Below, piece by piece: positions 17,198 through 26,333 of a DNA stretch of 64,000 nt. Location: assembly GCA_023392515.1 (NCBI GenBank), contig JAEVYX010000017.1, forward strand, positions 8,543 through 72,542, given 5' to 3'. Positions within the stretch are counted from its first letter, which is position 1. The number at the start of each line of letters is the position of its first letter. The notes beneath the pieces were generated by a model. That model was not told the DNA's origin. It worked only from the letters and a program-made list of their open reading frames with translations, and made no database searches. This stretch comes from Bacillota bacterium. GTDB lineage: Bacteria; Bacillota; Clostridia; Christensenellales; Aristaeellaceae. Both the position numbers and the translations under genes were made by a program.

Positions 17198-18748
17198 TTA
17201 GTGGCCGGATAGCAGCGATTCCATATTGCTGTTTGTAAAGCTATACCATACAGCATCCTGCTTTTTGTCTTGCTTATCCACGGCTGCATTGTACACATTT
17301 GCTGTAACGGGCGAGCGGTTGACAAAAAAGGAAACGCTGAAATTGTTATTGGCATCGTAATTCGATTGACTGTAAGTCTGCGCTTCAATCGAGCATCCAT
17401 TCTTGGTGAATTTCAATGTGCCGAATCCGCCGTCAGCCGCACCGCTGGAATAGGAAAATGTTCCATCCCACTTTAATGCCACAAAGGCCCGGTAAGCAAG
17501 ACCATAGCCGTAAACTGTTCCATCTTGATAGTGCAGAATTTCCACCCCATCATCTTGACCGTTAGCGGTCGCCCATAGGATCACTTCCGGTTTATCGTCG
17601 TGATCAAGATCGGCGAGGGCAAACTGCGAAATTTCCATGGGGACGTTAGTAAACGAACTGATTAGCTGGTTCAGATATAAGGTTTTTTGATCGTCTGTAC
17701 TAAAAAAAGTGGCCTTGTTTTGCATCACCGCCTTATACGCACTGAAGGCTGCCTGGTTTGGCACTGCAGTGCCGGGAGCAGGAGAAACTGAGCTGCCAAC
17801 TGATAAAAATTCAGCCATGATATAGCCCTGTTGATCGCCTGCTTTTACGTAATACCATTGGCTGGCAGTCTGACCGAGAACAATAGCCGAATCCCCGTCA
17901 TAAAGTTTGCTTTCAACTGCTGCGTTTTGGGATGGTTCTTTGCGCAGGTTAATCCAGCCGCGGGCTTTTTTGTTCTTCACCACAGCTTTTGGTTGTTTGG
18001 ATTGAATACTGTCCGGCTTGGACCCGCGGTACAGATACTCGGATTTCATGTAGCCCGTTTGGCTGCCAATGGTGACCTTTACCCATTCCTTGCTGGGATC
18101 AGACTCACACACGACTTTCGTGCCGGTAAAGAAAAGCCCCATTGAGCTTGCTTCTGCAGATGCTCGTTCTCTCAGATGGACCCGGTCAGAGCTGCGCCCG
18201 TCTATCATTGCTGTCCCATAGGCGGTTCCTGAAGTTGAACCGCTGATCTGCAGATAGTCAGACATTATATACCCGTAAAGATCGTCTGTCTGGACATAGT
18301 ACCATTTTGTGGCGGTCTGGCCAAGTACAGTGACCACATCTTTATTATATAGTTTTCCTGCAACTGCCGAGCGGAGGGAAGGCTCCTGACGCAGGTTAAC
18401 CCAACTGCCTCTTTTTATGTTACTTACCACCGCCTCCGGCTGCTTGGGCTGGACGCTGCTTGGATTGGTGCTTCGATACAGAAACTCGGATTTTATGTAG
18501 CCTGTTTGACTGCCGATCATAACCTTGACCCATTCATCGCTGGGGTCAGATGTACACTCGACCTCTGTGCCTGTAAAGTAAAGGCCCAGCGATTTTGATG
18601 ATATGCTGGGGCGCTCTCGCAGATGAACCCGATCTGCTTTCCCACAGTCAATGATAGCCGTACCATGGCCAGCAGCAATTGCCGGGTTTGCGTACATGCA
18701 TGCCATTAATCCAAATAACAGAATAATTGATAGGATTCTCTTTTTCAT
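17198..18748 (-). CDS. Exported protein with four bacterial SH3 domains
   Basis: 516 residues. The frame opens at 18775, but ATG 18748 has AAGGAGC 6-7 bases upstream and starts the signal peptide (MKKRILSIILLFGLM, cleavage after NPAIA). Four SH3_3 domains follow, each with the R-V-H/N-L-R start (VHLRERPS, VNLRQEPS, VHLRERAS, INLRKEPS). Domains 1 and 3 resemble each other, as do 2 and 4, so a two-domain unit was duplicated. The C-terminal 180 residues hold an Asp-rich loop (LADLDHDDKPEVIL) like calcium-binding or FG-GAP repeats. It probably binds cell wall or a surface partner. No catalytic domain is visible. Confidence 0.87.
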   Translation of the reverse strand: MKKRILSIILLFGLMACMYANPAIAAGHGTAIIDCGKADRVHLRERPSISSKSLGLYFTGTEVECTSDPSDEWVKVMIGSQTGYIKSEFLYRSTNPSSVQPKQPEAVVSNIKRGSWVNLRQEPSLRSAVAGKLYNKDVVTVLGQTATKWYYVQTDDLYGYIMSDYLQISGSTSGTAYGTAMIDGRSSDRVHLRERASAEASSMGLFFTGTKVVCESDPSKEWVKVTIGSQTGYMKSEYLYRGSKPDSIQSKQPKAVVKNKKARGWINLRKEPSQNAAVESKLYDGDSAIVLGQTASQWYYVKAGDQQGYIMAEFLSVGSSVSPAPGTAVPNQAAFSAYKAVMQNKATFFSTDDQKTLYLNQLISSFTNVPMEISQFALADLDHDDKPEVILWATANGQDDGVEILHYQDGTVYGYGLAYRAFVALKWDGTFSYSSGAADGGFGTLKFTKNGCSIEAQTYSQSNYDANNNFSVSFFVNRSPVTANVYNAAVDKQDKKQDAVWYSFTNSNMESLLSGH

Positions 18749-19093
18749 AGTCTGCTCCTTTTCCCTGCATCCCAACCAACTTAGGCAGAAGTCATTGAAG
18801 CATGAATCAACATTAACCTCAAGTATCCCGCTAGAATATAGACGAAGGGTGCCGAAATTTTCTTTCCAGCATTTCTCGCAAACGTAAAATAATGCCTTCG
18901 TTGATGAATGCTATGGTTGTACGGGATATCATCTTCGGCAGTGATTTTTGTCACCATACCGGAGTATATCAAAAAAGCCCGGAAAAGATTGCTTTTCGAG
19001 CTTTTCAGTGGGATGTGGGATATTGATTGATATAAAGACACAGCCAGTGTATGGCAGAAACTAATCAGTCCTCATTAGGCTGCTTTGGCTGTC
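18749..19093. other. Intergenic region before the SH3 gene
   Basis: Apart from the minus-strand terminator at 18971-19006 I see no supported gene. An 86-codon minus-strand frame (18781-19041) has no ribosome site and contains the terminator, so I do not call it. Confidence 0.5.
18971..19006 (-). terminator. Terminator of the GH125/ABC operon
   Basis: In minus-strand sense AAAAGCTCGAAAAG pairs with CTTTTCCGGGCTTTT (one mismatch and a wobble), loop CAAT, and the stem runs into six T. Confidence 0.75.
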
Positions 19094-20404
19094 TTAGTAA
19101 GCATCACTCAAGTCTTTTATCACAACAGGCAACAATCCATCCTCATACAAACGATAGATAAGCTCCCCAAACAATGAATTCGCCCAGGCAAACCATGAAC
19201 GGGTATACTTCTCCGGATGATTTGGATCAAAGCTCTCATGCATGAAAGAGGTACCGGCATGGGTGGACAATAGCATTTTCAGCAGGGATGAAATCTCCTT
19301 TGTGTCGGTGGATGTCAGAGCCTGTATGCACAGCGAAATGGGCCAAATGTATCCTTCCGGCGTATGGGGGCTGCCCATGCCTTTTGCGTAGTTCCCCCGA
19401 TAATAATAGGGATTGTCGGCGCTGAGCACAAAGGCCCGTGTTCTTGTATATAGCGGATCATTTTTTTCACAAACACCTAAGTATGGCAGTGATAAGAGGC
19501 TGGGGACATTTGCGTCGTCTATCAGGAGGTGATGGCCAAGCCCATCTGCCTCGTAGGCATATATTTCCCCATAAACAGGGTGATATACATGACCGTGGGC
19601 CTCGATGCCTTGTGCAATTTCATCCCTAAAGGTTTTTGCCCTTTGAACAAGCGCCGAATTCCCCTTTAGGCCGGCAAACATTTCAATGATTTGCAGCGCC
19701 CTGATGGCCATTAGATTTGACGGAACCAAATATCCAAAGCGGCAGGCGTCGTCGCTGGGCCGGAAGCCAGACCAAGTCATGCCCGTATAAGCCGTCTCCG
19801 CCCCTTTCCCGCCCCTTGGCAGGGTATCGCTCGGGGCGCAGTTGTCCCGCTCAAAGGTATAGGGACTTTTTTGCTCATGGTGCTGTTCGGTAGAAAAAAT
19901 ATCCACAATGAGGGCCATAGCTTGATCAAAGTCCTCATCCATCCAGTGAGTAGTGCCTGACTTTTTGTAGTATGCTTCTGCCAGAAAAACCGGATGGCAT
20001 AGGGAGTCAATTTCATATTTGCGCTCCCATACCCAAGGAGATGGCACAGGATGATCGCTGTACTCCCATGTAGGGGCAGGCGCAAGCTTAAACGCGTTGG
20101 CGTATGGGTCGAGCAGGATGTATTTTACCTGCTGTCCAATCAACCCTTCCAAAAAACATGCTGTATCCTTGTCTCCATCCGCGAAACGTATGTAGTGTAG
20201 AGCCTGTGCAGTGGAATCCCTCAGCCACATGGCAGGAATGTCGCCGGTTATGACAAAGGTTCGACCATCCGCCGTCTCACTGACAGTCGTTTCCAGCGTG
20301 TTCAGAAAGCATTTTTCAAACATATCCCCAAGGCCTTCTATGGGCGCCAGCGCAGCTTTTACGTGGGCAATGCGGGCCTGTATCTTTTTTGTGAGTTCCT
20401 TCAT
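19094..20404 (-). CDS. Glycoside hydrolase family 125 (exo-alpha-1,6-mannosidase)
   Basis: Characterised GH125 enzymes are inverting metal-independent exo-alpha-1,6-mannosidases. 436 residues, no signal peptide, so cytoplasmic. The family signature MWLRDSTAQ is at residues 59-67, followed by other typical parts (YEIDSLCHPVFLAEAYYK, TGMTWSGFRPSDDAC, HESFDPNHPEKYTRSWFAWAN). The frame extends to 20455, but ATG 20404 gives the normal start. It lies downstream of the permease genes of its operon and implies that the importer brings in alpha-mannosides from yeast mannan or N-glycans. Confidence 0.93.
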   Translation of the reverse strand: MKELTKKIQARIAHVKAALAPIEGLGDMFEKCFLNTLETTVSETADGRTFVITGDIPAMWLRDSTAQALHYIRFADGDKDTACFLEGLIGQQVKYILLDPYANAFKLAPAPTWEYSDHPVPSPWVWERKYEIDSLCHPVFLAEAYYKKSGTTHWMDEDFDQAMALIVDIFSTEQHHEQKSPYTFERDNCAPSDTLPRGGKGAETAYTGMTWSGFRPSDDACRFGYLVPSNLMAIRALQIIEMFAGLKGNSALVQRAKTFRDEIAQGIEAHGHVYHPVYGEIYAYEADGLGHHLLIDDANVPSLLSLPYLGVCEKNDPLYTRTRAFVLSADNPYYYRGNYAKGMGSPHTPEGYIWPISLCIQALTSTDTKEISSLLKMLLSTHAGTSFMHESFDPNHPEKYTRSWFAWANSLFGELIYRLYEDGLLPVVIKDLSDAY

Positions 20405-20469
20405 CGGTGTCCATCCCCGCTTTGTTTCATTTGGGCCGATAGGCATAGATAACAATCAAAAAGTAACTT

Positions 20470-21309
20470 TTATCCCTTCACCGCCCCAGCAGCGATTCCT
20501 TTTACAATATGCTTTTGCATCAGCACATAGAAAATGACAATGGGAATGGTGGAAATTACAAATCCGGCCAGAATCAAATTCCACTGATTGTTATAGGTCC
20601 CGTAAAAATATTGCTGTGACACCGGAAGTGTCATGGGTTTTTTGGTACCGTAGATCAAAAAGGCCACCAGGAATTCTCCCCATACCCACAGGGCATTAAG
20701 CACTGCCACCGTCGCCATGACCGGGCGCATTAAAGGCAGCACGATAGAGAAAAACATGCGCAGTTTGGAACAGCCGTCAATGGTGGACGCCTCTTCAATT
20801 TCCACTGACATGCCCTTGGCATAACTTCTGAACAGAAAAATTGGCACTGGCATACCCAAGGCAATATAAATCAGCAGCAACCCTGGCAGGTTGCCCGTCA
20901 GACCCAGTTGTTTGGCAATAATGATCAGGGCTACCATGTACACTTGGAAAGGCACAAAAAGCGTGGACATAATGGCCAGCATCAGCAAATTGGAAAATTT
21001 GTTGTTCCACCTGGCTAGAGAATAGCCGGCCAAGGCTGCGATCAGGCAGGTTAAAGTGGTGGTGGCCGCAACAAGGCAAAGGCTGGTGATAAACGAGGCG
21101 ACAAAGGAGTTATTACCCAGCACCGTGGCATAGTTGTCAAGGTACAGGTTTGAGGGTAAGCTCAAAGCTGAAACCATGATATCGCCCTTGGTTTTGAAGG
21201 AGTTTATGACAACAAAATACAGCGGAGCAGCAAACAGAATGGTCATGATCCAAAGAATGGCTGACCGGAGGGCGTGAAATAACCGGCTTTGAAGCTTGTT
21301 TCTTTTCAT
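20470..21309 (-). CDS. Carbohydrate ABC transporter permease (MalG type)
   Basis: 279 residues, about six transmembrane helices. The EAA loop reads EEASTIDGCSKLRMFFSI with LPLMRP, and the C-terminus is KHIVKGIAAGAVKG. The start overlaps the end of the upstream permease by four bases (ATGA type), so the two are made together. Partner of the permease at 21306 and the binding protein at 22328. Confidence 0.95.
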   Translation of the reverse strand: MKRNKLQSRLFHALRSAILWIMTILFAAPLYFVVINSFKTKGDIMVSALSLPSNLYLDNYATVLGNNSFVASFITSLCLVAATTTLTCLIAALAGYSLARWNNKFSNLLMLAIMSTLFVPFQVYMVALIIIAKQLGLTGNLPGLLLIYIALGMPVPIFLFRSYAKGMSVEIEEASTIDGCSKLRMFFSIVLPLMRPVMATVAVLNALWVWGEFLVAFLIYGTKKPMTLPVSQQYFYGTYNNQWNLILAGFVISTIPIVIFYVLMQKHIVKGIAAGAVKG

Positions 21310-22175
21310 GACAGCTTATCCTCCCTTCTGCGCATGAATATTGTCAGCGCCAGGGATACCGACGCCAGCAGCACAAAGAAGATGGTGGATTGCGCGGTGG
21401 CATACCCTGTGCGGTTGGCGTTATAGGCCGTGTTGTATATTTTCAGCACCATGGTCATAGAGGCGCCCGCCGGGCCGCCGGAAGTCATGGTATAAGGTAT
21501 TTCAAACGTTTTCATATGGGCTGCGCAGGAAAGAATTAAGCAGGTAAAAATAGTGGGGGAAATCAAGGGGAGTTTGATATTCCATAGCACATGCCACCCA
21601 TTTGCACCGTCAATTTCTGCCGCTTCCAGGAGATCATCGGATATGGTCTGCAAGGACGACAGATAAATGATCATATAATAACCTGCACAGTTCCATATCC
21701 CCACCACAGCCAGGGCATAAATTACACTTTGGGGTTTGCCCAGCACTGCTGTGGCTGGCAGCTTTATCACTTCCAGTATATCCGGCAGTGCCCCGGTGTA
21801 CACAAAGCGCCAAATATAGCCTACCACCAGCAAGCTCATAATGTTGGGAATAAAAAAGGCGGAGCGCATCAGATTCCGGCCTCTTATGGGCCTGTCCAGC
21901 ATCAAGGCCAGCGTCAGCGAAAGCAGATTTCCTGCGATAACCGCCACCAATGCATAGGTAAGCGTGATGGAAATGGTATCTACAAAGCTTTTATCCGTCA
22001 GTGCTTCCTTATAGTTACTCAATCCCACCCAATTGTAAGAGGATTTCATGCCATAGGAGTCGGTAAAGGAAAGCACCAGGCTTTGCAGTACCGGCACTAC
22101 AAAAAATACTACGAATAGGCTCAAGGCAGGCAAAAGGATCAATAAATAAAAGATTGCATCCCGTTTCTTTTTCAT
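21306..22175 (-). CDS. Carbohydrate ABC transporter permease (MalF type)
   Basis: 289 residues with six predicted transmembrane segments and the EAA loop LEAAEIDGANGWHVLWNI followed by LPLISP. It forms a heterodimer with the 20470 permease. No ATPase gene is present in this operon, so a shared MsmX-type ATPase must power it; the one encoded at 34552 is a candidate. Confidence 0.95.
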   Translation of the reverse strand: MKKKRDAIFYLLILLPALSLFVVFFVVPVLQSLVLSFTDSYGMKSSYNWVGLSNYKEALTDKSFVDTISITLTYALVAVIAGNLLSLTLALMLDRPIRGRNLMRSAFFIPNIMSLLVVGYIWRFVYTGALPDILEVIKLPATAVLGKPQSVIYALAVVGIWNCAGYYMIIYLSSLQTISDDLLEAAEIDGANGWHVLWNIKLPLISPTIFTCLILSCAAHMKTFEIPYTMTSGGPAGASMTMVLKIYNTAYNANRTGYATAQSTIFFVLLASVSLALTIFMRRREDKLS

Positions 22176-22222
22176 GTCAACCTATCCTTTCCGGATAAAC
22201 GGAGCCCGCCGCTGAAAAGAAG

Positions 22223-22269
22223 GGCGGGCACCCGGGACGGGATACTTCCCCGTCCTCTGAGTACCCGCC
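22223..22269 (-). ncRNA. Intercistronic hairpin between binding protein and permease genes
   Basis: An outer stem (GGCGGG with CCCGCC) and an inner stem (GGACGGG with CCCGTCC) form a long GC-rich hairpin in the 152-base gap. Such structures usually protect the upstream mRNA or cause partial termination, giving more binding protein than permease. Confidence 0.6.
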
Positions 22270-22327
22270 ATTAAATGAGGCATCCAGGGATATTTACAAA
22301 AATTGTTTCCCTTTGGCGTAGGAACGC

Positions 22328-23569
22328 TTATTCAGCGTCTCGGGCCTTGTCCCAGAAGGTATCAAGATCGGCGGACAGCGCTTCCCAAGTGGTGGTATCC
22401 AGCATGTACTTGGAGAAGCTTTCCCACAGCTTATCGGTGAATATGGAGCGAAGCACGCGATCGCCGTAGGGGGTAAACTGACCGGAGGTCATATAGGCGC
22501 TGATATCAGCGGCGATGGGATCATAATCCACATTTACACCTGTGACGGCAGAGGAAACCTTGACGTTCCTGGACCAGATTTCTCCGGCTTCGGCAGAGGT
22601 CATGTATTCGAGAAAGGCAAGGGCCATTTCGGCGTTCTTGGAATCCTTTGCAATGGACATCGCGCTGTCGGGGAAAGCCAGGAGCTTGGCGTCTTCCGCA
22701 TTATCAGAAATGGGGAAAGCCATCAGGCCGATGTTGGCATCGGGGTTGGCGGCACGGATACCGGACAGCGCCCAGGAGCCGTTGCCATAGAAGGCGGCGG
22801 CACCGGTAGCCAAAGCTGCATTGGAATCGTCATAGGACATGTTGAAGGTGTTGTTTGGATCAGCATAGCCGTAGGCAAATTCCTTTTGGAGGTCAAAGGC
22901 CAGCTTCCATTCGGCACTTGCGACGATGGAAACTTCGCCGGCATCACGCTTTGCAGACCATTCAGGATCCTGTCCAAATACGGTTTCGGAGAATAGTGCG
23001 ATCAAGGACATGTAAGGCACGGATAAATCCAGGCAACCGGTTGCAAAGGGGGTTACGCCGTTGGCCTTCAAGGTCTCGCAGGCGGTACGCAGTTCAGTAA
23101 GCGTGGTGGGTACGGCGATATTGTTGGCGGCCAGCACATCCTTGTTGTAGTACAGGGCGATGTAGCCGTTGTCAATGGGCATGGCGTACACGCCGTTGTC
23201 ATAGATGGCATTGGCGGCGGCAACGGTGTCAGCGCTAAGGTTGTTTAGGAAATCTTGACCGTTCAGGTCCAGCAGATATTCAGGCTCGATTTCCTTCATC
23301 CAGGTAATGAGATCAGGCATATCGCTGGAAGCAGCCCTGGCGCGCAGGGTGGTTTTCAACTGATCGGCTGTCATGGACTGCAGATCAAATTCCACATTGG
23401 GATACAGTTTCTGAAATCCGGCGAACATCTCGGCAAAGGCATCCTGGCAGGACTGTTCTTGTTTTAAAGACAGGATTTCGAGAACGACTTTGTCCTCGGC
23501 TGATGCAACGGTCAGGAGCAAGGTGCTCATCAAAACCACGACAAGCAGCAAAGAAATTAATTTCTTCAT
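22328..23569 (-). CDS. Extracellular sugar-binding protein of ABC importer
   Basis: 413 residues. The signal peptide ends at VASA/ED (residue 24) and has no lipobox Cys. The mature part is a family 1 solute-binding protein (FAEMFAGFQKLYPNVEFDL, YNKDVLAANNIAVPTTLTEL, FYGNGSWALSGIRAANPD). It delivers an oligosaccharide, likely an alpha-mannoside, to the permeases at 21306 and 20470. It starts 74 bases after the ROK gene. Confidence 0.93.
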   Translation of the reverse strand: MKKLISLLLVVVLMSTLLLTVASAEDKVVLEILSLKQEQSCQDAFAEMFAGFQKLYPNVEFDLQSMTADQLKTTLRARAASSDMPDLITWMKEIEPEYLLDLNGQDFLNNLSADTVAAANAIYDNGVYAMPIDNGYIALYYNKDVLAANNIAVPTTLTELRTACETLKANGVTPFATGCLDLSVPYMSLIALFSETVFGQDPEWSAKRDAGEVSIVASAEWKLAFDLQKEFAYGYADPNNTFNMSYDDSNAALATGAAAFYGNGSWALSGIRAANPDANIGLMAFPISDNAEDAKLLAFPDSAMSIAKDSKNAEMALAFLEYMTSAEAGEIWSRNVKVSSAVTGVNVDYDPIAADISAYMTSGQFTPYGDRVLRSIFTDKLWESFSKYMLDTTTWEALSADLDTFWDKARDAE

Positions 23570-23643
23570 ATGATTTCTCCTTTACTCGTACCATTTGGAT
23601 TATTTCATGCCCACGAAAACCTGGCCAGCATCTTCATGGGGCA

Positions 23644-24888
23644 TCAAACCATAGATAAAGATAGTTTCGGCTTGCTGAATAAATTATCAAACACCATGAA
23701 ACAACCGCCAAGGGCATATTTGTCTTCTGGAAGCTGACCGCAGTAAACGGAAACTTTAACCCCAAGATTATCGGTGAGATACGTTTGCAGCGCATCTTCG
23801 GCAGTCTTAAAAAAAACACTGCTTTCCAATGCTGGGCTGCCGCCTATCACCACCTTGGAAATTTCCATGGTTTTCACAATGTTGGAAATGGCAATGCCAA
23901 GATAGGAGCCCGCTTCCGATAATACCGCCCGCGCCGCAGAATCGCCTTCTCCCGCCATTTTGACCAAACGATCAAAGTCTGGCAATTCCCCGTCTGCTCC
24001 TTGGAGGCCGGACTTTTCGCGATAGCGCTCAACAATGGACAGCTTTCCGGCGTACACATCCAGACATCCCCAGCTGCCGCAGCGGCATGGCGGTCCTTTG
24101 GGATCTAGGGTGGTATGGCCGATAAAGCCTGCGTTCCCCTTTTCCCCCGCCATAGGATGGTTGTTCTGATAGATAATGCTGCCTATGCCGGCCCGCAAAC
24201 CAATGTATATAAAGTCGGTGGTTTCATCGCCTAGGTACAAGCGCTTTTCAACCAATCCCATCAGGTGCACATCGTTTTGAATGTACACTGCTAGTTTCAG
24301 GTGGCGCTCCAGCTTCTTCTGAATGTCTACGCGCTGCCAGCCATGAATGCGCTCAATGTTCATGGATATGCCGTTTACCGTATCAATGACCCCCGGCAGC
24401 CCGATGCCCACGCCGTCGATCAAGGCTTTTTCAACCCCGGAATCAGCAATGAACTGATCCAGCTCCCGGAGCAGATCCTCCATAAGAGCATCCTTTTCAA
24501 TGTCTATATCATAATTCAGCGTCTTTGCTGCTCGAATATCGCCCTTCATGTTGGCAATAGCCATGCGGATTATGGGAAATTCAAAGTCTATTCCCACTGC
24601 AAAATGGCGCTCTCCGCTGAGATTTAGCAAAGCGGCCGCCCGCCCGCCGCAGGATTCGGAGTAACCATCCTTAACGACGATCCCCTCTTCCATCAGCTCC
24701 TTGACGAGGTTAAGTACAGTAGGCCGGCTAAGGCTTGTGCGCCTTACCACATCTTCGGTGGAAATGGGAGCATATTTCATGATGCATTGAAGGATCAGAA
24801 ATTTGTTGGCCTCCTTCAAAATCTTGATGTTATTCCCTTTCACCGCATTATCAGCGTTCAATACGCTCCCCCCGCTTCTTGATTGCAT
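23644..24888 (-). CDS. ROK-family transcriptional repressor
   Basis: 414 residues. N-terminal winged helix (ISTEDVVRRTSLSRPTVLNL, about residues 42-61) and a C-terminal ROK sugar-binding domain with the zinc motif CRCGSWGCLDVY and GHTTLD. The start is ATG 24888 with GGAGGG eight bases upstream; a TTG at 24861 after GGGGGGAG is a possible second start. It is the first gene before the binding protein and divergent from 25023, so it likely represses both directions until a mannose-type sugar binds. Confidence 0.92.
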   Translation of the reverse strand: MQSRSGGSVLNADNAVKGNNIKILKEANKFLILQCIMKYAPISTEDVVRRTSLSRPTVLNLVKELMEEGIVVKDGYSESCGGRAAALLNLSGERHFAVGIDFEFPIIRMAIANMKGDIRAAKTLNYDIDIEKDALMEDLLRELDQFIADSGVEKALIDGVGIGLPGVIDTVNGISMNIERIHGWQRVDIQKKLERHLKLAVYIQNDVHLMGLVEKRLYLGDETTDFIYIGLRAGIGSIIYQNNHPMAGEKGNAGFIGHTTLDPKGPPCRCGSWGCLDVYAGKLSIVERYREKSGLQGADGELPDFDRLVKMAGEGDSAARAVLSEAGSYLGIAISNIVKTMEISKVVIGGSPALESSVFFKTAEDALQTYLTDNLGVKVSVYCGQLPEDKYALGGCFMVFDNLFSKPKLSLSMV

Positions 24889-24918
24889 TATAACAGCCCT
24901 CCAAACTTTTGTAAATAC

Positions 24919-24930
24919 ATTTAATTAAAT
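24919..24930. promoter_or_regulatory. Candidate ROK operator (AT-rich palindrome)
   Basis: ATTTAATTAAAT is a perfect 12-bp palindrome in the 134-base divergent region, inside a longer AT tract. ROK repressors bind AT-rich palindromes; the assignment is by position only. Confidence 0.4.
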
Positions 24931-24967
24931 TTTTTAATAAAAACAATATCATTGGATCGGGATTGTA

Positions 24968-24976
24968 TGATATAAT
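24968..24976 (+). promoter_or_regulatory. Extended -10 promoter for the 25023 gene
   Basis: TGATATAAT matches TGnTATAAT exactly; no well-spaced -35 is seen. It is 47 bases upstream of the start codon. Confidence 0.55.
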
Positions 24977-25022
24977 AAATCCAAGGATCATTGGCACTAT
25001 ATACAGCAAGGAGTCATTCCTA

Positions 25023-26174
25023 ATGAAAGAAACGTTTTCTTCCTACTTAGAAATGCTATCGCAAAAGCTTATCAGGGGATGTGTTACCAAAACGCCCGCA
25101 GGTATTACCTTGTTCACTCCGGATGGCGTTGCCAGTTACGATGCATTGTGGCTGCGGGATTTTGCCTACATGGCCGAATACGCCGGAGATTTCATTTCCA
25201 ATGATGAATTGGAAGGATGCATCCGTTATGCGCTCTCCGGCAAGCGGGAGGATGGCTGGATGCCTGACCGCATTTATGCCGATGGAATGGTGGCCTATGC
25301 GGCCGGCGTTGTGGGCAAGCCCGTAGGCGAGGCTAACCTGGATAACACCCCTTTTCTTATTTATGCTGTATGGCAGTTGCTGAGCAGGCTGCCTGTCAGC
25401 AAAGCAAAGCCATTGTTTGAAACTTGGCAAAGTGACTTGGTTCAGGGTCTTCGCGCTATTCCCCGCAGCACAAGGGGATTGGTATATTCCTCTCCCGCAG
25501 CCCCCCATTCCCCTTATGGTTTTACCGATACCGTGGCCAAAACCGGTGAATTGATGATGGAATCCCTTTTGTATTGGCGTGCCGCAAAAATGATGAGCGT
25601 GCTTCAGCATCGCTATGGTTTTACCCATAAAGCTGACCTCACCGAAGATGCTGCTTTAATTGAGAATAACCTGCAGGCCCTGTATGACGAAGAAAGCGGC
25701 ATGTTCCTGGCAGCCACGCAGGACTGCCGCCAAATTGATATTTGGGGCAATGCCTATTTGCTGTATATCGGTTTCCCGGCAGCAAAGGCGAAAGAAACCA
25801 TTCTTTCTTATTTGTCCACGCATCTTTGGGATTTCACATACAAGGGGCAAATACGCCATCTGCCTCCCAGGGAATATTGGCAGCGGCTTTTAATTGATGT
25901 AGCCCATGATGAGTATCAAAACGGCGCGTACTGGGCCACCGCTACGGGATGGGTCTTGTGGTGCGTGGCACAGAAGGATGCAAAAAGTGCGTTTGAACTT
26001 TTGACGAAAGTTGTGTACTCCTTCCAAAATGATGGCGTTTTTGAGTGCGTTAATGAAGGATACGAAAAGCTTGATAGTTTTGTAGTCAGCGCTACCAATG
26101 TATTGGGGGGCTTCCGCCGCGCCGTACATGAATTCCCAGCCTTAGCGGAGCTTGTCTTAAGCGCAGACCTCTAA
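25023..26174 (+). CDS. Six-hairpin glycosidase-like protein in mannoside locus
   Basis: 383 residues, cytoplasmic. The frame is open from 24963, but that part overlaps the promoter; ATG 25023 follows AAGGAG by nine bases. The segment DALWLRDFAYM (41-51) resembles the WLRDS motif of GH125, and EDGWMPDRIYADG and NGAYWATATGWVLW are typical of (alpha/alpha)6 enzymes. I cannot place it in a named GH family. Position opposite the GH125 operon and before kinase and ManA suggests a mannoside-type substrate. Confidence 0.75.
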   Translation: MKETFSSYLEMLSQKLIRGCVTKTPAGITLFTPDGVASYDALWLRDFAYMAEYAGDFISNDELEGCIRYALSGKREDGWMPDRIYADGMVAYAAGVVGKPVGEANLDNTPFLIYAVWQLLSRLPVSKAKPLFETWQSDLVQGLRAIPRSTRGLVYSSPAAPHSPYGFTDTVAKTGELMMESLLYWRAAKMMSVLQHRYGFTHKADLTEDAALIENNLQALYDEESGMFLAATQDCRQIDIWGNAYLLYIGFPAAKAKETILSYLSTHLWDFTYKGQIRHLPPREYWQRLLIDVAHDEYQNGAYWATATGWVLWCVAQKDAKSAFELLTKVVYSFQNDGVFECVNEGYEKLDSFVVSATNVLGGFRRAVHEFPALAELVLSADL

Positions 26175-26333
26175 ACAGCTTGATTATACCTTTTTTTCTG
26201 GTCTGCCTCAACTATCGTATCAATAAAGCGGCGCAGGCGGCCGGGATATACCCTCCCTTATTCATTAGAAGCACCTGAGTATACATGCGCCCGACCAGCG
26301 TAACTTAATTGCTCCACGTTAGGAGGAAGTCTT

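Noticed and set aside
18781..19041. 86-codon minus-strand frame
   Set aside because: Contains the terminator of the GH125 operon, lacks a Shine-Dalgarno site and shows no known motif.
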